From assembly GCA_910587355.1 (NCBI GenBank), contig CAJUKF010000004.1, positions 27,632 through 91,631 on the forward strand: DNA of 64,000 bases, read 5' to 3'. The notes beneath the pieces are model-generated. The model saw only the letters and a program-made list of their open reading frames with translations. It was not told the DNA's origin and did not search any database. Origin of the DNA: an uncultured Muribaculaceae bacterium. Its GTDB lineage: Bacteria > Bacteroidota > Bacteroidia > Bacteroidales > Muribaculaceae. The translations under genes and the position numbers were made by a program. This document shows positions 44,029 to 52,427 of this stretch, one piece after another; the stretch's first letter is position 1; every line of letters begins with the position of its first letter.

Positions 44029-44727
44029 TCAGTCTTCAAGATAATAGGTTATGTAGGTCACCACTCTTACCGTCTTGATATTCGGAGTGTACTGGTCGCG
44101 GTCTTCGATTGAGAACTGACCCTGTGAGGCGGTCTGTATCTTGCCGAGTTCGCTGTGGCTGTCGGCGGCAAACCTGTCGGCGGCCTCGCGTGCATTCGCC
44201 GTGGCCTGGGCAATCATTTCCGGTTTGATGTCGTTAAGACCCGTGAATTCATATTTTGTCTGATAGTTCCAGTCGCCCGCTACTACGGCAATATTCTGGC
44301 GCAGGAGTTCGGTCTGCTTGCTTATGAGTTTGCGCACCTGGTCGATTTTGTCTGAAGTGACAACTACGACGTTTGTCACCTGATAACGGTATTTTATGTC
44401 ATTGGTATTATAGGCATCAGCCATTTTGTCGGTCACAGCCGGGGGATTGACGGATATTTCGGCGTCAGTGATACCGTTTTCTTTCAGAAAAGCGACGATA
44501 GACTGATTGTTTGACTGGATTTTATTATAGATTGCGGTGAGGTCGTTGCCCATCTCTTTTGTCACAATGGGCCATGTCACTTTGTTTGCGTTGACTTCTT
44601 TTTCACACAGGCCGCGTACAGTCACCACTCGGTCGCGGTCGGCGAAGCGGTCGATGCCGCTTTTGAGTGCAAATCCCAGTATCACAATGCCAATGGCTAC
44701 AATAGCGGAAGGAATGATAAGTTTCAT
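44029..44727 (-). CDS. SIMPL domain-containing protein
   Basis: A 232-residue membrane-anchored or exported protein. The N-terminus has a hydrophobic segment (MKLIIPSAIVAIGIVILGFAL) serving as signal or anchor, followed by the SIMPL fold: RVVTVRGLCEKEVNANKVTWPI, a helical IQSNNQSIVAFLKENGI stretch, and the VVVTSDKIDQVRKLI and SQGQFSIEDRD parts. This family (DUF541, YggE-like) is linked to oxidative and envelope stress in enterobacteria; its role here is unknown. I start at the ATG at 44727 because the signal begins there, and a full promoter lies 60-90 bp upstream. Confidence 0.83.
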   Translation of the reverse strand: MKLIIPSAIVAIGIVILGFALKSGIDRFADRDRVVTVRGLCEKEVNANKVTWPIVTKEMGNDLTAIYNKIQSNNQSIVAFLKENGITDAEISVNPPAVTDKMADAYNTNDIKYRYQVTNVVVVTSDKIDQVRKLISKQTELLRQNIAVVAGDWNYQTKYEFTGLNDIKPEMIAQATANAREAADRFAADSHSELGKIQTASQGQFSIEDRDQYTPNIKTVRVVTYITYYLED

Positions 44728-44787
44728 GTCTGTCGGGGTTGATGATTTTTTATTAGTTCTAACTTGTAAGCTGTATTTAATGTTCGA

Positions 44788-44820
44788 CAAATATATGCAT
44801 TATTTTGTTCATCGGTCAAT
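44788..44820 (-). promoter_or_regulatory. Promoter of the SIMPL gene
   Basis: On the minus strand: -33 ATTG (44817-44820), a 20-21-nt spacer and -7 TATATTTG (44788-44795). It gives a leader of about 54 nt. It lies back to back with the element for the unknown 833-residue gene. Confidence 0.55.
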
Positions 44821-44849
44821 AAATGCGATACAATAAATTGATATTAACA

Positions 44850-44857
44850 TAATTTTG
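44850..44857 (+). promoter_or_regulatory. -7 element for the terminase operon
   Basis: TAATTTTG, 28 bp before the ATG at 44885. No TTTG at the right spacing is visible, so a weak or regulated promoter is possible. Confidence 0.45.
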
Positions 44858-44884
44858 TCGAAACTCTAAAAATAATTCAAAATA

Positions 44885-47386
44885 ATGCGAACAAATAAAG
44901 AAAAGACCCTCTCTACGGGGGCCTCTCCTGTCGCACGCTCGGCCGAGCATGTATATCAGGCCGTTAGGACTGTCAATATGGTGAATCTGCGGCCGGGAGA
45001 CGATTGCAGTCTGCGGCCCGTGGGAATGCCGAAGACCTTCGCTTCTCTCGGCGAGGGAGTGCCGCTCGGTGTAATGGACGGTTGTCTTCTGGCGGCGCGC
45101 GGCACGGCGGTGGCGGCGGCTCCATTGGATGGCGGCAGTGCGACGGCTCCGGTAATCTCCGGGCGCCTTCCCTCGGCTCCCTTGTGCACCCTTGACTGCG
45201 GCGATGACGGAATACTCGTGATGACGGACGAGGGCCCGGTGAGCATAGGTGCTGCCGGGAGCCGTAGTGCCGTGCGGCCGATAGGCTTCGATTTTCCGCC
45301 GCTCACACTTACCCCATCGGCATGGGGCAAGGTTACCGCGACTGTGGCCGCACGCACGCTCAGTCAGGCCTATAACACCTCGACAACGCTTGTCGCACGC
45401 GATGTCGCCGCTGTTACGGGCGATTTGGCGGCTGCCTATCTGCGTATGTGCGCCGATGCGTCCGCAGTGGGAGGCATGCTCCAGCCGGTCATTGCCCGCT
45501 ATAAGCTGCGCGGCAGTCGCGGAAACATTCTGTTCACCTCGGCGCCTATCTTGCTCGGGCATTCATCAGGAGCGCAGCTTGCAGATTATGTCGGACTTAA
45601 ATCCGACGACCGCATGACTCTTAAGGCGTATAGTCTCGAAGCCGGATTATGGTCGCTTTCAATACGTTTCCCCGATGCGTCGGCTTACGCTGACGCTGCA
45701 CGCGTGGCCAGTGCCGAAATATGGTTCACGCCTATGTTTCATCCCTATCACCCCGACATGCAGGGCACTGTCGTGATTGCCCGGGCTTCGGCGGCTGATG
45801 ATGATTTCCTGCGAGTCACTTTGCCGGGCATGAACTGCGGTCTCGGCGAAGGCCGTCCGGGCAATGTCGAGCGGCTGCTCATGAAAGCGCTGGCTCATAT
45901 CGACGAAATCGAGGAACGCGTGGCAGTGATTGCCGCGCCTTTCGACGGAGGTGCGCGTACAGTGGCTGTCGCGCTCAGTCCCGACCCCGATGCGGCATCG
46001 GTGAGCCGCCGTCTGGGCAGAGCGCTTGCAAAGGCCGTGCAACCCTGCACACCTGCTGCGGTGTTGCTTGGTGCGCCGCACACTTTTTCGGCTGCATGTT
46101 GTGCGGCCGATGCCTCGGTTGCGGTGTGGGGCAATCTCACAGTGCGCCGTTACGCCGGCTATCCGCTGCAGAGCCTCGCCGTATGCTGCAGCGATGAGGC
46201 GTGGAGCGCCACGACTGTCGTGCGTTTTTCCGATGGCAGCGGCGTGTCGCGCTCAGAGGGCGGTTCTACGGGGGCTCCTGTGGCTTTCAGCCCTCTTCTG
46301 TCTTATCCTTCGCCCGATGCCGTGGAGATGAAAATCATCGTTACTTCAGGAGGCACGGCACGTACGCACACCGTGTCGCTGAGTCCCGACACCACTTGCC
46401 GTGTATCGGCCTTTTGCGGAGCCGGAGCAAAGCATCTGTCGCTTGTCGGGAGTTCGGGTGTCTCTGTGCCCGCGCTTCCAGCACCTTCCGACAGATTTGC
46501 GGATTTTCTCGTCTTTGCGCCGGCCGACGCACCTCTTGCAGTGGATGCTGTCATCGGTACCGGGGGAGCGGTAAATGCCCTTGTGCCGAGAGTCTCGCCC
46601 GACCAGTCATGGGAGTTTGGACGCGCCCGTTTTCTTACAGGCACGGACAAAGGTGTATTTGCTGTCGCTGTAGCTTCCGGACGGACATCGTTGTCGGTGC
46701 GCCGACTGGCCGAAGGCACGGTGCGCCGTCCTGATGCCATGGTTGCGGCAGCGTCGGGAGATGCTTTTGTGCTCTGCGGCACTGACTCAGGCACCGGACC
46801 GGCGTTGCTCAGAATTCCCCCTTCGGGCCGTGCGGTAGTGTTTGAGGTGCCGCGGAATTACTGCTGTCTGGCGTGGAACAGCATCCTCGGCGAGCTGTGG
46901 GCTGTCCGTGACGACGGCCATGCCGATATATTTTGTATCGCCCACGGCTGGCGACGTTATTCGCGCGACGACGTGTCTGTCAGTTCGGTATATCATCTCT
47001 CTGGCGAGCCTTTCGGTGTCGGGCCGCGGGGTCTTATGCGTCTTGGTTGCGAGGAAGCGGTGTCGAGGCAGCGCATAACTCTGGATTTTCTTGTCAATCC
47101 GGCCGGCCTCAGACCCGTCAGGCCCGGACGCCTCCATGCCATGCTCTGCTGCTCGTCGGTTTTCGGCGTGCTTACGCTCGAGGGGCGCAACCTTGCCGGC
47201 GCTCTGCCGTGGCCGCTGCTGTCGGCTACTCTCGACGGTGCATGTCTCAGCCCTTTGTCTATGCTTCCTGCCGGGAGGCCGTTGCGTCGGATGGAAGTGC
47301 GGCTCGAGGCCGATGTGTCGTCCGATTTTGTGTTCGATTCTTTCAGAATAGGCTATTATGACTGTGGAATCACGTCTGCTGCTTGA
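44885..47386 (+). CDS. Unknown 833-residue protein, partner of the terminase gene
   Basis: I do not recognise this protein. It has no signal peptide or membrane helix and is rich in Ala, Gly, Val and Ser with many short beta-like segments (for example DGCLLAARGTAVAAAPLDGG, GDAFVLCGTDSGTGPALLRI, ILGELWAVRDDGHADIFCI), which suggests a beta-propeller or beta-sandwich structure. Its start (TVNMVNLRPGDDCSLRPVGMPKTFASL) is reminiscent of phage DNA-stabilisation/tail-accessory proteins, which open with an NLVPE-like strand and a G-P-G-L turn, but that is only a resemblance. It overlaps the terminase gene by 29 bp, so the two are almost certainly coexpressed. Codon use looks like that of the host genes. 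Confidence 0.6.
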   Translation: MRTNKEKTLSTGASPVARSAEHVYQAVRTVNMVNLRPGDDCSLRPVGMPKTFASLGEGVPLGVMDGCLLAARGTAVAAAPLDGGSATAPVISGRLPSAPLCTLDCGDDGILVMTDEGPVSIGAAGSRSAVRPIGFDFPPLTLTPSAWGKVTATVAARTLSQAYNTSTTLVARDVAAVTGDLAAAYLRMCADASAVGGMLQPVIARYKLRGSRGNILFTSAPILLGHSSGAQLADYVGLKSDDRMTLKAYSLEAGLWSLSIRFPDASAYADAARVASAEIWFTPMFHPYHPDMQGTVVIARASAADDDFLRVTLPGMNCGLGEGRPGNVERLLMKALAHIDEIEERVAVIAAPFDGGARTVAVALSPDPDAASVSRRLGRALAKAVQPCTPAAVLLGAPHTFSAACCAADASVAVWGNLTVRRYAGYPLQSLAVCCSDEAWSATTVVRFSDGSGVSRSEGGSTGAPVAFSPLLSYPSPDAVEMKIIVTSGGTARTHTVSLSPDTTCRVSAFCGAGAKHLSLVGSSGVSVPALPAPSDRFADFLVFAPADAPLAVDAVIGTGGAVNALVPRVSPDQSWEFGRARFLTGTDKGVFAVAVASGRTSLSVRRLAEGTVRRPDAMVAAASGDAFVLCGTDSGTGPALLRIPPSGRAVVFEVPRNYCCLAWNSILGELWAVRDDGHADIFCIAHGWRRYSRDDVSVSSVYHLSGEPFGVGPRGLMRLGCEEAVSRQRITLDFLVNPAGLRPVRPGRLHAMLCCSSVFGVLTLEGRNLAGALPWPLLSATLDGACLSPLSMLPAGRPLRRMEVRLEADVSSDFVFDSFRIGYYDCGITSAA

Positions 47387-49214
47387 CCGGCTGCGCCGTT
47401 TTTTCGATGCCGTTGCCGCCGCTCCCGACACGGGCGCGGGATGTGTCGGACATCGTGTATGTGTCTCGACGCCACTTGCCGGTCTACCGTGTGCGTATGT
47501 ACCCGTGTCAATGTGCGAGGCTCCTGAGTATGAGGCGGCCAAAGGCGATGCTGTGGCGTGGCAGCGCCTCAGATGCCGTCATGACTTCGAGTACTGGGCA
47601 CTTACATGTGCCGTAATCAAGGATAAAAGCCGGGGCATCGACATTCCCTTTGTGCTCAATGCGCCGCAACGCCGTGTGCTTGCTCTGCTTGAGAATGACC
47701 GTCTGGCCGGTCGCCCCATACGCCTCATATTGCTCAAGGCGCGTCAGTGGGGCGGCTCGACACTGATTCAGCTTTATATGGCGTGGATTCAGACTTGCCT
47801 GCGCACCAACTGGCATTCGGCGATTGTGGCGCATGTCAAGGATACGTCGGCTACAATCCGCGGCATGTATTCCAAGCTCATCAGTCACTATCCTCCGGCG
47901 CTGTGGGAGGGCAGCGAGGCACCGAAATTCGTACCTTTCGAAGGAAGCGCCAATATCCGTACACTCCGGGGACGCGACTGCAATGTGGGCATAGGCACGG
48001 CAGAGAAACCCGACAGTCTGCGCGGCGGCGACCTCGCCATGGTGCATCTTAGCGAGACGGCTTTCTGGCCGAGCACTCCCGGCAATTCCCCCGGTCAAGT
48101 GGTGCGTGCCGTCTGCTGCGGCGTAGCGCGTAAGCCCTATACGCTTGTGGCAATTGAATCCACAGCGCGCGGAGTAGGTGATTTCTTTCACAAGGAATGG
48201 CTGCGCAACAAGGCCGGGCGCGGTGACAAGCATGCAGTGTTCGTGCCGTGGTTCGAAATATCGCTTTATACCGAAGCGTGTCCTGACCCGGCTGTAATTC
48301 TGACGAGCCTCACGCCGTACGAACGCCAGCTTGTGGAGCACGGTGCGACATCGGACAATATCTGGTGGTACCGTAACAAGTCGCGTGAGGTGGAGCAGCG
48401 CGAGGATTTAGCTTCGGAATATCCCTCCGACGATGTGGAGGCGTTCAGTTCGTCGCGCACATCGGTCTTTTCATCTTCGGCGGTGGAGCGTCTTCGTGCC
48501 GGCTGTTCCGTATTGTCCGCTACGGGTGATGTGAGCGCCGACGGCCGGGTTTTTCATGCCGACGCTCACGGTATGATGAAGCTTTGGGAGGAACCGCGCC
48601 CCGAGAGCCGCTATGTGGTGGCCGTCGATGTTGGAGGCAGGAGTGCAAAGGCCGACTGGTCGGTTGTGGCGGTGATTTCTGTGCCTGACACACCTGATAA
48701 TCTGCCCGCGGTCGTGGCGCAGTGGCGCGGACACACCGACCACGACCTGCTGGCAGCTAAAAGTGTCGCCGTGGCACGGTACTACAACAACGCCTTCCTG
48801 GTCATTGAAAGCAACACCTACGAGACTTCGGCATACGGCAGTTCGTGTGAGTCGAATCTGTTTATTCTCAACCGTCTGGCCGAGTCATACCACAACATTT
48901 ACCGTCGTGAGACTTTCGACTCGCTCACACGGACGTATTCGTCGCATATCGGCTTCCACACAAATGTAAGCACAAAGAAACTGCTCATAAGCAATCTTAT
49001 CGAAGATGTCCGCGATGGTCTGTACGTCGAGCGTGACGTGGATGCGTGCAACGAGCTGCTCACCTACGAGCAGCTCGAGTCGGGTGCCTTCGCCGCGAGG
49101 GAGGGGTGTCATGATGATATTCTGATGACCCGTGCCATAGGTCTTTATGTGATTCGTTCAGGACGCGTCCCGGCGCGTGTCCCCAAAACCTTTGAGCAGC
49201 ACCAGAGATGGTAA
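47358..49214 (+). CDS. Phage-type large terminase (ATPase and nuclease)
   Basis: A 618-residue large terminase (TerL). The ATPase shows the modified Walker A LLKARQWGGSTLIQLYMAW (about residues 127-145), the Q motif region NAPQRRVLALLEN before it, and the Walker B-like LAMVHLSETAFW near residue 230. The nuclease RNase H-like fold has the first aspartate in VVAVDVGGRSAKADWS (near 421), a glutamate in FLVIESNTYETS (near 482) and aspartates in CHDDILMTRA (near 585). All motifs are intact and the length is full, so it may be functional. In phages TerL packages DNA into a prohead, but no portal, capsid or small terminase gene is next to it. Confidence 0.85.
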   Translation: MTVESRLLLDRLRRFFDAVAAAPDTGAGCVGHRVCVSTPLAGLPCAYVPVSMCEAPEYEAAKGDAVAWQRLRCRHDFEYWALTCAVIKDKSRGIDIPFVLNAPQRRVLALLENDRLAGRPIRLILLKARQWGGSTLIQLYMAWIQTCLRTNWHSAIVAHVKDTSATIRGMYSKLISHYPPALWEGSEAPKFVPFEGSANIRTLRGRDCNVGIGTAEKPDSLRGGDLAMVHLSETAFWPSTPGNSPGQVVRAVCCGVARKPYTLVAIESTARGVGDFFHKEWLRNKAGRGDKHAVFVPWFEISLYTEACPDPAVILTSLTPYERQLVEHGATSDNIWWYRNKSREVEQREDLASEYPSDDVEAFSSSRTSVFSSSAVERLRAGCSVLSATGDVSADGRVFHADAHGMMKLWEEPRPESRYVVAVDVGGRSAKADWSVVAVISVPDTPDNLPAVVAQWRGHTDHDLLAAKSVAVARYYNNAFLVIESNTYETSAYGSSCESNLFILNRLAESYHNIYRRETFDSLTRTYSSHIGFHTNVSTKKLLISNLIEDVRDGLYVERDVDACNELLTYEQLESGAFAAREGCHDDILMTRAIGLYVIRSGRVPARVPKTFEQHQRW

Positions 49215-49256
49215 ATGTAAAACAGTGTAAATAATAATTAAATAGTGCAAAATATG

Positions 49257-49288
49257 TTTGAATATATATTTGAAATCAATTACCTTTG
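49257..49288 (+). promoter_or_regulatory. Promoter of the candidate small RNA
   Basis: -33 TTTG (49257-49260), a 20-nt spacer and -7 TACCTTTG (49281-49288), a full consensus match 43 bp after the terminase stop. No ORF starts downstream before the terminator at 49376-49409. Confidence 0.7.
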
Positions 49289-49294
49289 TAGCGC

Positions 49295-49412
49295 AAACAT
49301 AGGAAGATTTATAAACTTAGTTCACTCAACGTTAGAAGCAAGACAATCAAACAAATAAGTGAATCATAGGTTAGGATGCAACTGCCTGCGACAGGTAGTT
49401 GCATTTTTTCTT
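49295..49412 (+). ncRNA. Candidate small RNA of about 118 nt
   Basis: The promoter at 49257-49288 predicts a start near 49295, and an intrinsic terminator ends at about 49412. The stretch between has no good reading frame and contains an A-rich unstructured part followed by the terminator hairpin. It is not a match to any RNA family I recognise (no tmRNA, 6S or RNase P features seen). It could also be an attenuated leader of the downstream glycosyltransferase gene. Existence of the transcript is inference from promoter and terminator only. Confidence 0.45.
49376..49409 (+). terminator. Strong intrinsic terminator
   Basis: A 13-bp stem (49376-49388 with 49392-49404; one G-U pair) closing a CGA loop, followed by six T and then more T after one C. 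It would end the small RNA and any terminase read-through. Its second arm carries the -33 box of the next promoter. Confidence 0.8.
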
Positions 49413-49429
49413 TTTTTTGTGTAAGTTTG
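49398..49429 (+). promoter_or_regulatory. Promoter of the GT2 gene, embedded in the terminator
   Basis: -33 GTTG (49398-49401), a 20-nt spacer and -7 TAAGTTTG (49422-49429). It overlaps the terminator's 3' arm and T-tract. Predicted start about 67 nt before the ATG at 49503. Confidence 0.55.
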
Positions 49430-49502
49430 CATCCCGAAAGCCCGGATTGCTTATAAACATATAGCTCTCTGTGCCGGACTTACATAACAAGACCTGTTCA
49501 CG

Positions 49503-50696
49503 ATGAACTCTGTATATTTTTCGCCGACAATGTCGATGCCGGCCATGTGCCTGCTTCTGGCATCTTTTCTGTGCATACTCTTTTTGGCCGCCATATACTT
49601 TTTCAGAGTGCGTAATGTGGTGAAATACCGCGCAAAGGCCGATTCCGAGCGTCCCGACATTGCCGATGCCGACTATCTTCCCGCATCGGTGGTTGTATAT
49701 TCGCAAGGGAATGCGGATATGCTGAGCGAGCTGCTTAAAGACCTTCTGGCACAGGATTATCCTGCTGCATACGAGGTAATTGTGGTGAATGATGGCGAAT
49801 CGGCCGATGTGCGCGATACCGTTTCGATGCTCCGTGCCGCACATTCCAACCTCTATCTTACTTTCACTCCTGAAGGAGTGGTGAATCTCAGCCGCAAGAA
49901 ACTCGCGCTCACCCTTGGCATAAAGGCCGCACGCTACGACGTAGCAGTGCTCACCACTCCGTCGGCTGAAATACGCTCCGGTCACTGGCTGCGCCGCATC
50001 ATGGGTAACTTCGACCGTGAGGGCAAGACAGAAGTCGTGCTCGGCTTTGCCTGCATCGACCCCGACGAGGACGACACCCTCGGTAAGCGCCGACGCGCCT
50101 TCGACTATGTGGCAGACAGTTGCCGCTGGCTCGGTGTAGCTATTGCCGGCAAGCCGTTCCGCGGCACCGAGTATAATATCGCTTATCGGAAAGAGGCCTT
50201 CATGCGGAACAAAGGCTTCGCCCAGACACTCAACCTCCACAGCGGCGACGACGACATTTTCATCAGTGAAATCGCCAGGCGCCATAACACGGCCGTAGAG
50301 CTTTCCGAAGAGTCAATCGTGCGGCTCCGCCACGGCAATCATCCGCGCTTTTTCATGGAGCGCGTCCTGCGTCGGTTCTTCACCGAGAAATTCATCCGCC
50401 GTCGTCCCCGTATACTCACTGTCCTCACAGGCTGGCTACAGCTCGCCGCCATTGCCGCCGGAGCGGGCTCCGCTGTGATTTCCGCGCCCAACATGCAGCC
50501 GACAGCCATCGCTGCCGTTCTCATCCTGCTTATGTTTGCCCTCGACATTTATGCATGGCGCAGTGCGGCACGCGCACTTAAGTCGCGTATGCTCTTTTTA
50601 ACCATTCCCTGGTTTTCGGTCACATATCCTTTCCGGCATGCCCTGCGCCGTGTGCGCTCCCGGTTCGGCCGTTTGAAAAAATACACCTGGGATTAA
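49503..50696 (+). CDS. Membrane-bound family 2 glycosyltransferase
   Basis: A 397-residue GT2 protein. An N-terminal transmembrane helix (LLLASFLCILFLAAIYFF, about 16-34) is followed by the GT-A domain: ASVVVYSQGNADMLSELLKDLLAQDYPAAYEVIVVNDGE, a VAVLTTPSAEIRSGHWL region in the acceptor/donor position, and HSGDDDIFISEIARR near residue 245. Two C-terminal helices (LAAIAAGAGSAVI and AIAAVLILLMFALDIYAW) follow. It likely builds a surface polysaccharide at the membrane. It has its own promoter and no neighbouring glycan genes, so its pathway is unclear. Confidence 0.85.
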   Translation: MNSVYFSPTMSMPAMCLLLASFLCILFLAAIYFFRVRNVVKYRAKADSERPDIADADYLPASVVVYSQGNADMLSELLKDLLAQDYPAAYEVIVVNDGESADVRDTVSMLRAAHSNLYLTFTPEGVVNLSRKKLALTLGIKAARYDVAVLTTPSAEIRSGHWLRRIMGNFDREGKTEVVLGFACIDPDEDDTLGKRRRAFDYVADSCRWLGVAIAGKPFRGTEYNIAYRKEAFMRNKGFAQTLNLHSGDDDIFISEIARRHNTAVELSEESIVRLRHGNHPRFFMERVLRRFFTEKFIRRRPRILTVLTGWLQLAAIAAGAGSAVISAPNMQPTAIAAVLILLMFALDIYAWRSAARALKSRMLFLTIPWFSVTYPFRHALRRVRSRFGRLKKYTWD

Positions 50697-50757
50697 CTGC
50701 CTGAATCACTTCGCTCCAGCAAGCAGGCGCGAATCAAAGGAAATTACATTATGAGAC

Positions 50758-50871
50758 GCGGACGTGATTAATCACGTCCCTACTGCTTTTTATTCGTACT
50801 ATATACTATAGATTGGTAATGTATAGAATATCAAGTGAGCAGCAAGTAGGGACGCGATTAATCGCGTCCGC
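50758..50871. repeat. Paired palindromes next to the RAYT gene (BIME-like)
   Basis: Two perfect 20-bp palindromes, 50760-50779 and 50850-50869, differ only by T/C changes, and their flanks (CCCTACTGCT on one side, AGCAAGTAGGG on the other) make the whole unit an inverted repeat of about 30-bp arms around 53 bp of AT-rich DNA. Such REP pairs are substrates of RAYT transposases, and this one lies 46 bp from a RAYT stop codon. Confidence 0.75.
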
Positions 50872-50916
50872 GAAACAGAATGTAACTTTTAATCCCTGAA
50901 ATTAATCCCAAAAACC

Positions 50917-51447
50917 TTACAATTTCACCTTCCCCCTTTCCCATTTCTCCACATTTTCATCAATATACTTCATAACCTGCTGGAATTCTCGGTGATTACG
51001 GATGATATGGTCGTAAAATCGTGCTTGCCATATTGGTGCCGATGCGATTCCGCGTCTCCTGGCCTCTCGTGTAATGCCTGCTTTGAAGGCTCCTGTTACC
51101 GATGCCAATAAACTATTATGATGAAAATCCGGAAGAGCCTCGTCATGTTCCGGCGCTTTAAGGCACCCCGCGTTCAAACCGAAAGATTCGCGCGAGGTTG
51201 GCCCAATGCTCAGCATCAGGTGTATATGGTTCGGCATAATTACGAAAGCACACACCTCGACATTCGTCCGTAACTTGGGCAGAGCTGCGATATGCTCTTG
51301 TATTAACATTCCTAATGGCGACGGAGTGAACTCGCACTCATAAATCTGTCCGAAAGTCTCGCGCATTCCGTGGGAGCAGAGGGTGACGAAATATACCCTT
51401 TCTCCGTATCCCTCCCATGTCGCTCTCAGTCTTTTTCTGTCACTCAT
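50917..51447 (-). mobile_element. REP-associated tyrosine transposase (RAYT)
   Basis: A 176-residue Y1 single-strand transposase of the IS200-like/RAYT group. The HUH-type histidines are in VIMPNHIHLMLSIG near residue 71, and the nucleophile tyrosine is in WQARFYDHIIRNHREFQQVMKYI near residue 145. No IS ends or second orf are seen, consistent with domesticated RAYTs that maintain REP sequences rather than transposing themselves. I start at the ATG at 51447, which overlaps the stop of the DUF2752 gene (ATGA); 17 more codons exist upstream inside that gene. Confidence 0.85.
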
Positions 51448-51830
51448 ATCACATTCCTCACAATCCACCAGCAGACCACAACTAAAAGAATTCCCCACAG
51501 TGCCCGGGGCGACGTCGCGCGGCGGTGAAGCTTTGGCCAGTGACGCCGTCCGCTTTCCACGACTATGTAAAAGAGGGCGCCCGGAACTGCGAAAAACACG
51601 AAGGGATTATAACCCCATGCCTCCGCCGCACGCCCGTGGAGCAGTGCGTGCAGCGCCCGTTGGAATCCGCATCCCGGGCAGTCATAGCCCGTCATCAGCT
51701 TGAAAGTGCACCGGGGCATCAGCCCCGATTCAGGATTCACATTATAATAAAAAAGAAATACAACAAAAAGGGCGGCAACGACAGCTACTGCTGTCATTGT
51801 CGCCTTTAAGAATTGTTGCCCGCGCTTCAC
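51444..51830 (-). CDS. DUF2752 membrane protein
   Basis: A 128-residue DUF2752 protein with three hydrophobic segments (TAVAVVAALFVVFLFYYNV, NPFVFFAVPGALFYIVVES and ALWGILLVVVCWWIVRNVI) and the family's central C-P-G-C motif in MTGYDCPGCGFQRALHALLHGR. Function unknown. The gene begins with GTG at 51830, directly against the stop of the GYF/CD225 gene, and overlaps the RAYT start; DUF2752 and CD225-type genes are frequent neighbours in Bacteroidota. Confidence 0.85.
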   Translation of the reverse strand: MKRGQQFLKATMTAVAVVAALFVVFLFYYNVNPESGLMPRCTFKLMTGYDCPGCGFQRALHALLHGRAAEAWGYNPFVFFAVPGALFYIVVESGRRHWPKLHRRATSPRALWGILLVVVCWWIVRNVI

Positions 51831-52418
51831 TTACATGAAAAACGCTTGCCAGACCATGCCCGGCAGGAAGCCGAGGGCAAATGATATCATTATAAGCCAT
51901 ACGGCCCAGTCCGACGCTTTGCACGCCTTGTCATACTTGCCGCTGTTATAGAAGGTCGACACGCAGATTGATGCCACGAGGGCACCCACGCTCAGCGGCG
52001 AGCAGCAGCAAATGGTGAGGAATATGGCCCATCCGATATATGTGGGCGGACACTCCGGCACTTCGGCCCGGGCTTCGGAAGCAGGGGCAGGGGAGTGTTG
52101 CGTGAACTGGCAGGCTTCGAAAGACTGAACCGGCTCCGCAGTCTGCGAAATCCGGGTCTCCTCAGTCGTCGCACTACTCACCGCTTCGCTCTCATTGCCG
52201 GCCTCCTGGCTTTCTGCACGCTGTTCCTGAGCGCCTCTCATCTTTTCGGCTAATGAACCGTCGAAAAGAGGACGGAGTTCATCGAGATACCCCGCGGGAT
52301 ACCACTTGGGCAACCCTTCGTACCACACTTTCGTGTCTGGGGTCACCGGTTTGTCAAGAAGCTGTTCGAGTTCGTAGGGGCCTTCCTGACGGCCGTCCAC
52401 ATAAATCCAGATTTTCAT
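51831..52418 (-). CDS. GYF-like plus CD225/dispanin membrane protein
   Basis: A 195-residue protein. Residues 1-52 form a GYF_2 (DUF4339-type) domain (WIYVDGRQEGPYELEQLL, WYEGLPKWYPAGYLDEL), usually a peptide-binding module. A Glu/Ser/Ala-rich linker (about 55-120) leads to two transmembrane helices with the CD225 dispanin-type signature (PPTYIGWAIFLTICCCSPLSVGALVASICVST and KACKASDWAVWLIMISFALG). Such proteins sit in the inner membrane; function is unknown. It shares its stop boundary with the DUF2752 start. Confidence 0.87.
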   Translation of the reverse strand: MKIWIYVDGRQEGPYELEQLLDKPVTPDTKVWYEGLPKWYPAGYLDELRPLFDGSLAEKMRGAQEQRAESQEAGNESEAVSSATTEETRISQTAEPVQSFEACQFTQHSPAPASEARAEVPECPPTYIGWAIFLTICCCSPLSVGALVASICVSTFYNSGKYDKACKASDWAVWLIMISFALGFLPGMVWQAFFM

Positions 52419-52427
52419 CGGTCTGTT

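Noticed and set aside
44885..49214. A complete prophage around the terminase
   Set aside because: No portal, capsid, tail-tape, lysis or integrase gene lies within the window, and the neighbours are ordinary chromosomal genes.
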